A stretch of 64,000 bases of DNA from positions 36,561-100,560 of the forward strand of contig CBDCRF010000006.1 in the NCBI GenBank assembly GCA_965220895.1, written 5' to 3'. Below, in pieces: positions 39,080 through 46,878 of the stretch (the first letter of the stretch is position 1; each line of letters opens with the position of its first letter). The stretch is from WTFY01 sp965220895. Its GTDB lineage: Bacteria; Pseudomonadota; Gammaproteobacteria; UBA4575. The notes under the pieces are model-generated. The model was not told where the DNA came from, searched no databases, and saw only the letters and a list, made by a program, of their open reading frames with translations. Both the position numbers and the translations under genes were made by a program.

Positions 39080-39289
39080 ATGCTGTTTCAGGTGCATAAT
39101 CTCAAAACGGGCGAAACCCGCCAGGTGAGGGGGCTTGACATGCGCGATGCGTTGCGCACGTATGCCCGCGAATTTGAATTGGAATACGATACCGAGTACG
39201 ACTTGCGCATTACTGATGAACAGGGCGGAACGCGAAAAGCGTTCATAGCCACGTCCCTGATCATGCACATATACCGAGACTCGCCATGA
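39080..39289 (+). CDS. Hypothetical protein, 69 aa
   Basis: MLFQVHNLKTGETRQVRGLD; the sequence suggests a small alpha/beta domain with YDTEYDLRITDEQGG. An earlier TTG at 39062 is in frame. Unknown family. Confidence 0.6.
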   Translation: MLFQVHNLKTGETRQVRGLDMRDALRTYAREFELEYDTEYDLRITDEQGGTRKAFIATSLIMHIYRDSP

Positions 39290-39299
39290 ACGGACTCTA

Positions 39300-39395
39300 C
39301 GGCGAGGCGGGGCAAGGTCTGACCAGGCACGGTCGGGCAAGGCTGGGCACGGCGAGGCAAGGCAGGGGTGTTCTCCGCTGTCCAGCGGAGAACAC
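39300..39395 (+). promoter_or_regulatory. ssb leader: GGCAAGG/GGCACGG repeats plus perfect hairpin
   Basis: About eight decanucleotide-like units (GGCGAGG, GGCAAGG, GGCACGG) lead to GTGTTCTCCGCTG-TC-CAGCGGAGAACAC, a perfect 13-bp stem ending 25 bp before the ssb start. Possible site for autoregulation by SSB. Confidence 0.65.
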
Positions 39396-39420
39396 ATACT
39401 TCTAACAAAACAAATCCATC

Positions 39421-39852
39421 ATGGTAAACAAGGCAATCATTGTCGGTTATCTCGGACAGGATCCCGAGGTACGATACACGCAAAACGGAACCGCTGTATG
39501 CAACCTTTCCGTTGCTACGAGTAAGCGGTACAAGGATCAATCCGGCCAGCAAGTTGATAAGACGGAATGGCATCGAATCGTTGCCTGGCAACGCCTTGCT
39601 GAAAACTGCGGCGAATACCTGCGCAAGGGAAGCATGGTTTTTGTCGAGGGGGAATTGGAAACGCGACAATGGCAGGATAAAGACGGAAACGACCGCTGGA
39701 CAACGGAAATCGTTGCTCGCGTTATCCAGTTTCTCGACCGCAAAGGGGACACCCCCAACCAGTCTGGCGGGCAACGCAAGCAGTCCAAGTCGAGCGAGCC
39801 ACAGGGTCAGAATTACGACAAGCCCGAAAGCGACGACGACCTGCCCTTTTAA
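39421..39852 (+). CDS. ssb: Single-stranded DNA-binding protein
   Basis: 143 residues. OB fold in residues 1-105 (VNKAIIVGYLGQDPEVRYTQ, VATSKRYKDQ, EWHRIVAWQRLAENCGEYLR, KGSMVFVEGELETRQWQDKD), Ser/Gln-rich linker, and the acidic tip DDDLPF that recruits partner proteins. Protects ssDNA in replication and in RecT-mediated recombination. Confidence 0.95.
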   Translation: MVNKAIIVGYLGQDPEVRYTQNGTAVCNLSVATSKRYKDQSGQQVDKTEWHRIVAWQRLAENCGEYLRKGSMVFVEGELETRQWQDKDGNDRWTTEIVARVIQFLDRKGDTPNQSGGQRKQSKSSEPQGQNYDKPESDDDLPF

Positions 39853-39855
39853 GAT

Positions 39856-40110
39856 ATGCCTATTGATACGCCCTCCGTTGCATCGAAAAAGTGCATGATC
39901 AAGGGGTGCAATAAACCCCGGTTCAAGATCGGGCTATGCAAAATGCACTATGATCGCTTGCAGGAGACAGGAACGCTTGTACTTGAGCGTCGGACTTATG
40001 AGGTCTGCCGATGGCCAGGTTGCGGCTCAACAGAAATACTTGCGCGGGGGTACTGCTCGAAGCATTATCAGCGCATACGGAAAATGAAACAACTGGAGGC
40101 CATGAAATGA
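39856..40110 (+). CDS. Double zinc-knuckle protein, 84 aa
   Basis: Two repeats of C-x3-C..C..H (CMIKGCNKPRFKIGLCKMHY and CRWPGCGSTEILARGYCSKH). A homologous knuckle opens the gene at 43.6 kb. Probably nucleic-acid binding. Confidence 0.7.
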   Translation: MPIDTPSVASKKCMIKGCNKPRFKIGLCKMHYDRLQETGTLVLERRTYEVCRWPGCGSTEILARGYCSKHYQRIRKMKQLEAMK

Positions 40111-40400
40111 GCAACAGCCCGCCGAAAGCCCACCTCCATTTAGAACATGGAGTCAAGGTTACGTATGAAAAGAACGGAGCAGAATCCGACTACAGTGGAG
40201 ACAAACTGATATTCTACCAGATATTTTTCGAGGATGATGGCAGCCCTGTCCAGAAGCAATTCCTTGTCTTGGATGGCAAGACTGCTGCTAATTTGGCTGA
40301 ATTTATCTTCTGGTGCCAGAGCGAGCGCGAAACACCGAAATCGCGGGATGAGACATTCACGCCCCACGAACTGGATCCCGATTTCAGCATCATCAAGTGA
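40107..40400 (+). CDS. Hypothetical protein, 97 aa
   Basis: ATGA overlap with the previous gene. Beta-rich (HGVKVTYEKNG, KLIFYQIFFEDDGSPVQKQF). Located just before tnpB element 2. Unknown family. Confidence 0.6.
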   Translation: MSNSPPKAHLHLEHGVKVTYEKNGAESDYSGDKLIFYQIFFEDDGSPVQKQFLVLDGKTAANLAEFIFWCQSERETPKSRDETFTPHELDPDFSIIK

Positions 40401-40444
40401 TACCCCATCGGAGGCCGAGCGGACAGCGAAGGTAATTATCTAAT

Positions 40445-40472
40445 TTGACAATTCCCTGTTTTTCCGTAACTT
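40445..40472 (+). promoter_or_regulatory. Promoter in the left end of tnpB element 2
   Basis: TTGACA, 16 bp, TAACTT, preceded by AATTATCTAATT shared with the other tnpB left ends. Confidence 0.6.
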
Positions 40473-40477
40473 ATTGC

Positions 40478-41674
40478 ATGACAAGGACATACACATACCG
40501 TATCGAGGGCTTGACGGAAGCGAAGCACCGCCGCTTGGAGGCGATGTTCCGGCATCTCGGCTGGTTGCGGAACCAGGCGGTGCAGCATATGCGGGATGTT
40601 TACGAGGAGGAGGGTAAAACGCCGTCGTACTACGATTTGTGCAAATGGCTGGTCAGTAAACGCAGCGATCCCCGCACAGGCCAGTGGGCTTCCCCTCACC
40701 AGCGATCCGTACTTGCCCGTGTCCGTAAGGGGTACGACGCTTTCTTCGACACGGGATCGGGCTTGCCACGTTTCTCAAACATCGACACGAGTGTCCATTC
40801 GTTCGAGTGTGAGCAGCGCAAGCCGAAAGCGCGCAACGGGCGGCACTACGTTCAATTCAAGGGCTTGGGTCGTTTCCGTTTCACGGATACGCGGGGAGTG
40901 CTCGACACTGCCAAAGCCAAAGTAGTTCGCGTTGTACGTTCGCCTTTGCGGTACGAGATACAGTTAGTGTGCGAAGTTGACGAAGGGCTGCAACTGGTGG
41001 ACAAACGCCCGATGGTTGGCGTGGACTTGGGCGTGAAATCGCCTGTGTCCTTGTCTGACGGAACGCAGTACGCCCGCATTCGGATAAGCCAGACGAAGTA
41101 CAAGCGGGCACAGCGAAAATTGGCCCGCGCCCAGAAGGGTAGCAACGGACGGGCGAAGGCAAAGGTGCTTGCGGCAAAGGAATCGCGGCGTATGCGCGAC
41201 CGCAGGCGCAACGCTATCCACCGCATAACGACGGACGTGGTGCAGAATCATTCCGCGAACGTCGCCATCGAAGATTTACAGGTCGAAAAGATGACCCGCA
41301 AGGGCGGGTCAAGGAAACGGGGATTGAACCGCGCCATGCGGGAAGCAGCCCTCGGTATCATAGCAACCCAACTTGTCTACAAGGCTTCGAGTGCTGGAGG
41401 CGAGTGCGTACGGGTTGCTCCGCATAACACAACGCAGATGTGTAGCAACTGCTACAGTCTGCCCCGTGAGAAGATCGGCTTGAATGTGCGCACGTACTCG
41501 TGCGAGCATTGCGGTTACACGATTGACAGGGACGTGAATGCGGCTATCAATGTCTGTCGCAAGGGTATCACCTTGCAGCGGGAGGGCACAGACCCGCCGG
41601 TTGGGACAGAGGAAGAGACGCTTGTAAGACCCGCCTCGGCGGGCAAGGCCACCAGCCAGAACCATACCCTTTAA
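40478..41674 (+). CDS. tnpB: TnpB RNA-guided nuclease 2
   Basis: 398 residues, highly similar to the copy at 29.3 kb. RuvC residues intact (GVDLGVKSPVSLS, VAIEDLQVEKM, IDRDVNAAIN) and zinc ribbon CSNC..CEHCG. ATG chosen at the shared MTRTYTYRIEG; a TTG at 40445 is in frame but inside the promoter. No tnpA. The element separates two unrelated small genes. Confidence 0.93.
   Translation: MTRTYTYRIEGLTEAKHRRLEAMFRHLGWLRNQAVQHMRDVYEEEGKTPSYYDLCKWLVSKRSDPRTGQWASPHQRSVLARVRKGYDAFFDTGSGLPRFSNIDTSVHSFECEQRKPKARNGRHYVQFKGLGRFRFTDTRGVLDTAKAKVVRVVRSPLRYEIQLVCEVDEGLQLVDKRPMVGVDLGVKSPVSLSDGTQYARIRISQTKYKRAQRKLARAQKGSNGRAKAKVLAAKESRRMRDRRRNAIHRITTDVVQNHSANVAIEDLQVEKMTRKGGSRKRGLNRAMREAALGIIATQLVYKASSAGGECVRVAPHNTTQMCSNCYSLPREKIGLNVRTYSCEHCGYTIDRDVNAAINVCRKGITLQREGTDPPVGTEEETLVRPASAGKATSQNHTL
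41560..41663 (+). ncRNA. omega-RNA scaffold of tnpB 2
   Basis: Ends CCACCAGCCAGAACC; GGTTGG can pair with CCAGCC through one G-U, consistent with the helix seen in the stand-alone loci. The following ATACCCTTTAACGAGAGG is the same putative guide as tnpB 1 except the first base. Confidence 0.6.
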
Positions 41675-41715
41675 CGAGAGGATATAATGCCCACAGCGAA
41701 CCTCACACAGCTCAG

Positions 41716-42000
41716 GTGGTACGGCGCAGTGAGCTGCTCGCCTCCACCGTTCCATTGCCCATCGAAACGCTCCATATCGACCGAGCAAGCCAAGTCGTTA
41801 AGATTCTCTACGGGAACGCTGTGGCTAACGTCTATATTCCACACGGCACCGTCTGGGGTCCTTGGCGCGGGAACGAACTGGTAGATATTGAATGGGACGA
41901 GCTTATACGCATCCGCAACCACGCCCTTGACGTCTACGGCGACGACCGCTTGCCCCGCGATATTTCGATTGCCGAGTACATCGGCCCCATGACCGTATGA
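41716..42000 (+). CDS. Hypothetical protein, 94 aa, GTG start
   Basis: VRRSELLASTVPLPIETLHI; the sequence suggests a beta-rich fold ending IAEYIGPMTV. A competing ATG (41687) in another frame lies in the ATATAATGCCC context of the tnpB end but gives a poor protein; the native 5' end may have been lost to the insertion. ATGA overlap with the next gene. Confidence 0.55.
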   Translation: MVRRSELLASTVPLPIETLHIDRASQVVKILYGNAVANVYIPHGTVWGPWRGNELVDIEWDELIRIRNHALDVYGDDRLPRDISIAEYIGPMTV

Positions 42001-42389
42001 CCGTAAAAAAGATAGAATCGCCCCATGCCGGATACGACCGCTACGAGATCGAGTGGCCCGGTCCGGAGACAGACTGGAAGGTCGAATACCGCATGGAGGG
42101 CGGCGAATGGGTAGACATTCAGCCCGTTGGCGGCGTACGAATTACCGAGAGCGCGAAGCGAGAGCCGTATCATATGCACTGGCGGACAAAGGGCATATGC
42201 GGCATCTATCTCGACATATACCGCAGCGGTCGCGCCCTCGCCGCCGTGCGCGTGAGCAATATGTACGCCGCCGGGGAAATACACGCAGAGGCAACAATAC
42301 CGGAGGGGGTGGAAAGCGGCGGCTGCATGATGGGGCGCAAAACTATCATACCTCCGTGCGCGCCCGCCCCCTCCGACCATACCGAATAA
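41997..42389 (+). CDS. Hypothetical protein, 130 aa, paralogue of the 42976 gene
   Basis: Opening KKIESPHAGYDRYEIEWPGP, KVEYRM.GGEW and IYLDIYRSG are repeated in the gene one position downstream. Beta-rich. The C-terminal 30 residues are Gly/Pro-rich. Unknown family. Confidence 0.65.
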   Translation: MTVKKIESPHAGYDRYEIEWPGPETDWKVEYRMEGGEWVDIQPVGGVRITESAKREPYHMHWRTKGICGIYLDIYRSGRALAAVRVSNMYAAGEIHAEATIPEGVESGGCMMGRKTIIPPCAPAPSDHTE

Positions 42390-42391
42390 TC

Positions 42392-42979
42392 ATGCCCCGT
42401 TCTGCCGAATATCAACGCCTCCGCGCCCGTGGCCTGTGTGTCCAATGCTGGCGGCCCTCCAGCACCGCGAAATGCCCGAAATGCAAGGCCAAGGAACGCC
42501 TACGAGCAAAGGCTGCAAGACTCCAGCAGGTCAACGCGCACGGATACCGCTACTATTCGGACGGCCTGCAACAAGCCGAGCGTCAGGAAAAGCATATCCG
42601 GCAAGAGGAGGCGGCGGCCCGCGAACGCGAGCGCGAGCGGCGCAAGAAGTTTGCCGCCGCGCAGGCGGTCGAGCGGCCCGACGACTGGACCGCCCCGAAG
42701 GAGACGCGGACGGCGGACAAGGCATTCCGCAAGGCGCAGCGGCGCGCCGGACATGATCCCGACGCACAGCGCGAAGACGCGCCCGCCTACGCTGAAAACC
42801 AGCGTCTCCACCATAGCCGCGACGGCGCATTCATGGCTGCCCGCCCGGAGATCGCTGAAAAGGACCACGTAGCCGCTGCGGAACTGGACCACATCAAGGC
42901 AAAGTATCGGCGGGCGAAAAAGGCAGAGAAAGAGCGGCATAAAGGGCGTAATATCAAGGTGCGGGTGAGGAAGGCATGA
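42392..42979 (+). CDS. Zinc-ribbon, coiled-coil basic protein, 195 aa
   Basis: N-terminal zinc ribbon GLCVQCW..KCPKCKAKERLR, then long Arg/Glu helices (RQEEAAARERERERRKK analogue). PDDWTAPKETRTADKAFR resembles PADWIPPRDTYHTRSMDEEM in the gene at 50.3 kb. Probably DNA/RNA binding. Unknown family. Confidence 0.65.
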   Translation: MPRSAEYQRLRARGLCVQCWRPSSTAKCPKCKAKERLRAKAARLQQVNAHGYRYYSDGLQQAERQEKHIRQEEAAARERERERRKKFAAAQAVERPDDWTAPKETRTADKAFRKAQRRAGHDPDAQREDAPAYAENQRLHHSRDGAFMAARPEIAEKDHVAAAELDHIKAKYRRAKKAEKERHKGRNIKVRVRKA

Positions 42980-43275
42980 GAATCAAAAAGATCGAATCGC
43001 CCCAAGCCGGATATGACCGTTTCCGGGTCAGTTGGCCCGGCCCGCCAGAACTGTGGAAAGTGGAGTACAAGATTGCCACGGGAAGATGGATGAGCACGAA
43101 CAATTTCACCCCTTGGGATTTCAGCCAGCCTGGGAAATTGCACCGCTACAAGAATGGCCGCTGCGTCTTTTTCTTGGACATATACCGGCATGGCGCAGGG
43201 CTATCTGGAGTCCGCGCTGAAACCGTGCGGCTGACCCGCCCAGAAGAATATCACGAGATCAAGGTGGACTGGTGA
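42976..43275 (+). CDS. Hypothetical protein, 99 aa, paralogue of the 41997 gene
   Basis: KKIESPQAGYDRFRVSWPGP, KVEYKIATGRW and FFLDIYRHGAGL align with the 130-aa neighbour, so the two came from a local duplication split by the zinc-ribbon gene. Confidence 0.65.
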   Translation: MRIKKIESPQAGYDRFRVSWPGPPELWKVEYKIATGRWMSTNNFTPWDFSQPGKLHRYKNGRCVFFLDIYRHGAGLSGVRAETVRLTRPEEYHEIKVDW

Positions 43276-43299
43276 ACGACCGGGCCCCAAACCAAGTCC

Positions 43300-43593
43300 A
43301 TGTGGACTGACTACCACATACTCCCCCCGAAGCCCTTCGAGATCAAACTCGGATTCTGGCTCGAAGCAAGCATGACGGGAATGCACAAGATCGTGCTGGC
43401 TCCATTCCAAGCATATGGAAAAAAGGAGACAGAGGGCAAGGTGGATCGTTACATTGCCATTGATTCCCGTGGCGCGCCCCCGTATTCTTCTCAAGCAAAG
43501 CGTGTTGATCCGCCCATGTACTGGACGGAATTAGCCCCTCTGCCCGAAGAGGCAATCCTGAAGGCCAAAAACAAAATCGTAACAATGCCATGA
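43300..43593 (+). CDS. Hypothetical protein, 97 aa
   Basis: Beta-rich (FEIKLGFWLEASMTGMHKIV) with proline-rich C-terminal half. ATGA overlap with the next gene. Unknown family. Confidence 0.6.
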   Translation: MWTDYHILPPKPFEIKLGFWLEASMTGMHKIVLAPFQAYGKKETEGKVDRYIAIDSRGAPPYSSQAKRVDPPMYWTELAPLPEEAILKAKNKIVTMP

Positions 43594-44078
43594 GACTTTG
43601 CGAGACGCCTGGCTGCGGCAAGCCGCATAGAGCACGGGGCTATTGCATGCAGTGCTATATGAAGCAGTATAACCGCTACTACAAGGTGCGATACAGGGAA
43701 AAAATACGTGCCCAGAAACGGGGGGCATATGCCCGCATGACAGACGCCCAAAAGGCCGCGAAAAACGCGCAAAGGAAACGCTGGCGCAAATTGCGCTCCC
43801 CCACGCAAGACGGCCTAAAGGCGAAAAAACAGAATGCAGAGCGGATGCGTGAAAGATGGGCGGACCCCGAATATCGGGCAAGGTATAATGCAAAACGCAG
43901 AGAAAAATATGCTACGGATCCAGAGTATAGAGCAAAATGTCGCCAACGGGATGCGGAGCGTCGGCGACGCAAGAAAAACAAAGATTCCGCATCGCCTGAA
44001 TCTGCTTGGTGGCTTGATGTAGGGAAAGCAAAAGCATCCGAACTGGATACCAAACTTCGCAAATTGCCTCCGAGATGA
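43590..44078 (+). CDS. Zinc-knuckle basic protein, 162 aa
   Basis: CETPGCGKPHRARGYCMQCY knuckle, then Lys/Arg-rich helices with repeats of WADPEYRARYNAKRREKYAT / DPEYRAKCRQRDAERR. Typical of accessory DNA-binding or HNH-associated phage proteins. Overlaps the next gene. Confidence 0.65.
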   Translation: MRLCETPGCGKPHRARGYCMQCYMKQYNRYYKVRYREKIRAQKRGAYARMTDAQKAAKNAQRKRWRKLRSPTQDGLKAKKQNAERMRERWADPEYRARYNAKRREKYATDPEYRAKCRQRDAERRRRKKNKDSASPESAWWLDVGKAKASELDTKLRKLPPR

Positions 44079-44659
44079 GCAGGAACACAAAAGACCGCAT
44101 TGATGCTGCCGTGCGAAAACATCAGCGCGAATATGCCCGCGAGAGATACCACGCGAACATAGAGACCGAACGCGAAAAACGACGTAAATATGCCGCGAAA
44201 CGATACAAGCGCGCCGATGTACGCGCCAAGACTGCCGCTGACGCAAAGAAACGATACGAACAGCGCAAAGCCAACGGATTATGCGTCAAGTGTGGGGTCG
44301 AACGCAGATGCTACCGCCTTACGTGTGATCGTTGCGCAGAGAAGGACAGGGCCGCGAGCAAGCGGAAATATGCTGCGAAGTACGGCGAAACAAAAATCCT
44401 GCTCATGCAGAAGCAGAAGTACCGCTGTGCTGGTTGCGGGCACCCAACCGCTGCATTCGCCTTTGAGATCGACCATATTAAGCCCAGAAGCAAAGGGGGA
44501 GGCAACGAATTGGCAAACTTGCAGGTACTCTGCCGTTTATGTAATAGCGTTAAAGGCGACCGGAGCATGGACTATTTGCGAGCGAAAATTGAGCGTTTCC
44601 CTGGAATATGGGGCGACCATCAACTGCGGCTTGGCCGCTACAAGGACATTCCAGCATGA
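44075..44659 (+). CDS. HNH endonuclease with basic N-terminal half
   Basis: 194 residues. First half: basic helices and a CVKCG..CDRC zinc ribbon. HNH core: YRCAGCGHP, FEIDHIKPRSKGGGNELANL, LCRLCNSVKGDRS. Probably a free-standing phage HNH nuclease (homing or replication-linked). Confidence 0.85.
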   Translation: MSRNTKDRIDAAVRKHQREYARERYHANIETEREKRRKYAAKRYKRADVRAKTAADAKKRYEQRKANGLCVKCGVERRCYRLTCDRCAEKDRAASKRKYAAKYGETKILLMQKQKYRCAGCGHPTAAFAFEIDHIKPRSKGGGNELANLQVLCRLCNSVKGDRSMDYLRAKIERFPGIWGDHQLRLGRYKDIPA

Positions 44660-44931
44660 TACTCTACGGAAACATAGATGCCCACGCTGTGCGCTGGATT
44701 GGCAGGCATCGTCTTATGTGGCATGGCGAGCGACCAGACGGCGGGCGCGGCCCCATCGTGTATCGCGAAGACCTTTTGCGCCTGTTTCCCCGCTCCGACG
44801 TGTATACGCTGGTGAGCGTTGCCCATCAACATATTCACCGTGGGCAAATTAATTTCGAGACCATTGCCCGGAAACTGGAAACTGCCGACCCGTTACCCGT
44901 GCCAGACAACCAAACCCACCTTTCCTTATGA
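44656..44931 (+). CDS. Hypothetical protein, 91 aa
   Basis: MILYGNIDAHAVRWIGRHRL; mixed alpha/beta. ATGA overlaps both sides. Unknown family. Confidence 0.6.
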   Translation: MILYGNIDAHAVRWIGRHRLMWHGERPDGGRGPIVYREDLLRLFPRSDVYTLVSVAHQHIHRGQINFETIARKLETADPLPVPDNQTHLSL

Positions 44932-45185
44932 TCGATGCCGCCTTCTTCACCCGCAAGACCGCCACAGAAAACGCTATCTCACGCACCATTAAGGGCGCAG
45001 CCCGATTCCGTACATGGGCAGGCGCGCAAACCGCAGCCCTTATGTTTGAGGGATTGATGCACGATGCGTTCAGCACCAGAATCGTGTCCTTTGTCGGGAA
45101 AAATCACATGGGCGATCCGAGAGAGTACGCTATCGTGGAGGTGTACAACAGAGACAAGCGCATTGGCTGGCTCGCGCCCCAATGA
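44928..45185 (+). CDS. Hypothetical protein, 85 aa
   Basis: Helical N-terminal half, then VSFVGKNHMGDPREYAIVEV and a KRIGWLAP end shared with the gene at 28.1 kb. Unknown family. Confidence 0.6.
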   Translation: MIDAAFFTRKTATENAISRTIKGAARFRTWAGAQTAALMFEGLMHDAFSTRIVSFVGKNHMGDPREYAIVEVYNRDKRIGWLAPQ

Positions 45186-45209
45186 GCGAATAAAAGTTTA
45201 CACCCGCTA

Positions 45210-45238
45210 TTGACTTTATTGTTTTTTCGTCGTACATT
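45210..45238 (+). promoter_or_regulatory. Promoter (plus) with hairpin leader
   Basis: TTGACT, 17 bp, TACATT, then CTTGCAGATCGTTCGG / CCCGGACG, the same leader hairpin as in the 13-16 kb block. Confidence 0.85.
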
Positions 45239-45297
45239 GCTTGCAGATCGTTCGGAAAGCCCGGACGGAAACAAAGCAACGAAACGGGACCTGACAA

Positions 45298-45543
45298 ATG
45301 CAAATCCAATTGCGCCATGGCGGGGACGGGCTGCGCCATGAATACGTAACTCTCGAACTTGAGGACAGCCCGTACCATGTCTATGTAGAGCAGGAGACTC
45401 GCGGGGAACTGTGGTCGTGTACCGGGTTTGACGAGACAAGGGAGGATCAATACGACTTGGACGACTTGGGCGATAGCGTCAGCTTAGGTGATGCCCTGGA
45501 AAAGGCAATACGATACCTGCAAACCAAAAACGAAAAGCCATGA
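45298..45543 (+). CDS. Hypothetical acidic protein, 81 aa
   Basis: MQIQLRHGGDGLRHEYVTLE, acidic C-terminal half (REDQYDLDDLGDSVSLGDAL). First gene after the promoter at 45.2 kb. Unknown family. Confidence 0.6.
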   Translation: MQIQLRHGGDGLRHEYVTLELEDSPYHVYVEQETRGELWSCTGFDETREDQYDLDDLGDSVSLGDALEKAIRYLQTKNEKP

Positions 45544-45731
45544 AAGACAACAGATTACGCGACTCTGTAATCAATAACCTCTACAATGAGAGGGCCACGC
45601 AAGAAGAACGCGTCACGCATGCTAAAAGCATGATAGAGCATTACCTTAAAATGCAGGAACGCGCAGAGAAAACAATAACGGAAATAGACGAGTGCGTTAA
45701 GCGACTCAAAGGTGAGGCAAGAAAGCCATGA
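45540..45731 (+). CDS. Hypothetical helical protein, 63 aa
   Basis: All-helical (SMIEHYLKMQERAEKTITEI). Its DNA contains a perfect CAATAACGGAAAT word at 45672-45684. ATGA overlaps on both sides. Unknown family. Confidence 0.6.
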   Translation: MKDNRLRDSVINNLYNERATQEERVTHAKSMIEHYLKMQERAEKTITEIDECVKRLKGEARKP

Positions 45732-46009
45732 GCACATTTTGGCCGCCCACATACAGGGAAGCATTGCATTGGTTGCTTTTGTCGATGCTAAAGAAGGACA
45801 AGCAGACCCTGCTGCGTCTCATGGAGCAATCCCACAAATTGCGCGAGGAAATCAAATCCTTGAATGCTGGGAAGTGGAACCACGTTTACAACAAGTACAC
45901 AGGCAAAAAGGACGATGTGGAGTCCCCCCAAGCGCGCATGATCACGCTCGAATCCTTGCACATGGACATCCGGGCAAGGATTGATTTGCTACAGGGCCTT
46001 ACCGAATGA
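45728..46009 (+). CDS. Hypothetical helical protein, 93 aa
   Basis: Helices with aromatic start (STFWPPTYREALHWLLLSML) and KLREEIKSLNAGKWNHVYNK. Unknown family. Confidence 0.6.
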   Translation: MSTFWPPTYREALHWLLLSMLKKDKQTLLRLMEQSHKLREEIKSLNAGKWNHVYNKYTGKKDDVESPQARMITLESLHMDIRARIDLLQGLTE

Positions 46010-46878
46010 GGATTATTCCTATTGAAATACCAGACGATGGGAACGAGCGTGTAATCAGCGTTTCGGGTGGCCGCACATCTGGATACATGCTGTGGCGTTT
46101 TCTGGATGCGCATGGCGGACAATTGCCGCCTCGCACACGAGCCATATTCCAGAACACAGGCAAGGAAAGGGAAGCCACGCTGGTATTCCTTCGTGAAATG
46201 TCGGAACGCTGGAGCGTCCCGATCAAATGGCTCGAATATCGTTACGACAAAGACGCATTGGGCAGGGCGGGAGACCCCAAGCACATGCACGTCGAGGTCG
46301 ATTTCGACACCGCCTCCCGCAAGGACGAACCGTTTGCGCAGATGGTCAGAGCATACACGCTGCTGCCCCATGTCAAACTGCGTAAATGTACCGTTGAGTT
46401 GAAAACACTTACGCTGAACAGGTATATGCGCAGGACGCTCGGTATCAAAGAATACCGCAACCTGATTGGCATGCGGTACGACGAGCCAGGCCGCGTACTC
46501 AAAATGCTGAAAGACGAAACGTGCGAAACGGAAACACCGCTATTTCACGCCAAGATTGTCAAGAAGGATGTACATGATTTTTGGCGGGATAGCGATTTTG
46601 ACCTTGACCTGCCCCTCGACGAATCGAACTGCGATCTCTGCTTCCTTAAGGGGCACCGCCAATTATTACGCCTGATTCGCGAAAACCCAGAAAGAGCCAA
46701 TTGGTGGATAGAACAGGAGCAAGCTGTAACAGATTTGCGTAAAGAACACTTGGCGCCTGTTACGTTCAACAAGCGGTTCTCGTACACGGAACTCAGAGAT
46801 GCAGCATTGTCTGGCGAGGATCAACTTGATATGTTTCCTGAAGAAGAGACAGCCTATTCGTGCTTCTGTGGCGATTGA
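46006..46878 (+). CDS. PAPS reductase-like PP-loop enzyme
   Basis: 290 residues. PP-loop VSGGRTS at residues 19-25, AIFQNTGKEREATLVFLREM as the second nucleotide-binding element, and a late cysteine pair in ESNCDLCFLKGH plus the C-terminal YSCFCGD. The PAPS reductase/ATP-pyrophosphatase superfamily includes sulfate assimilation and DNA or tRNA sulfur-modification enzymes. Its gene overlaps a DNA methyltransferase, so a nucleic-acid modification role is inferred, not shown. Confidence 0.8.
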   Translation: MRIIPIEIPDDGNERVISVSGGRTSGYMLWRFLDAHGGQLPPRTRAIFQNTGKEREATLVFLREMSERWSVPIKWLEYRYDKDALGRAGDPKHMHVEVDFDTASRKDEPFAQMVRAYTLLPHVKLRKCTVELKTLTLNRYMRRTLGIKEYRNLIGMRYDEPGRVLKMLKDETCETETPLFHAKIVKKDVHDFWRDSDFDLDLPLDESNCDLCFLKGHRQLLRLIRENPERANWWIEQEQAVTDLRKEHLAPVTFNKRFSYTELRDAALSGEDQLDMFPEEETAYSCFCGD

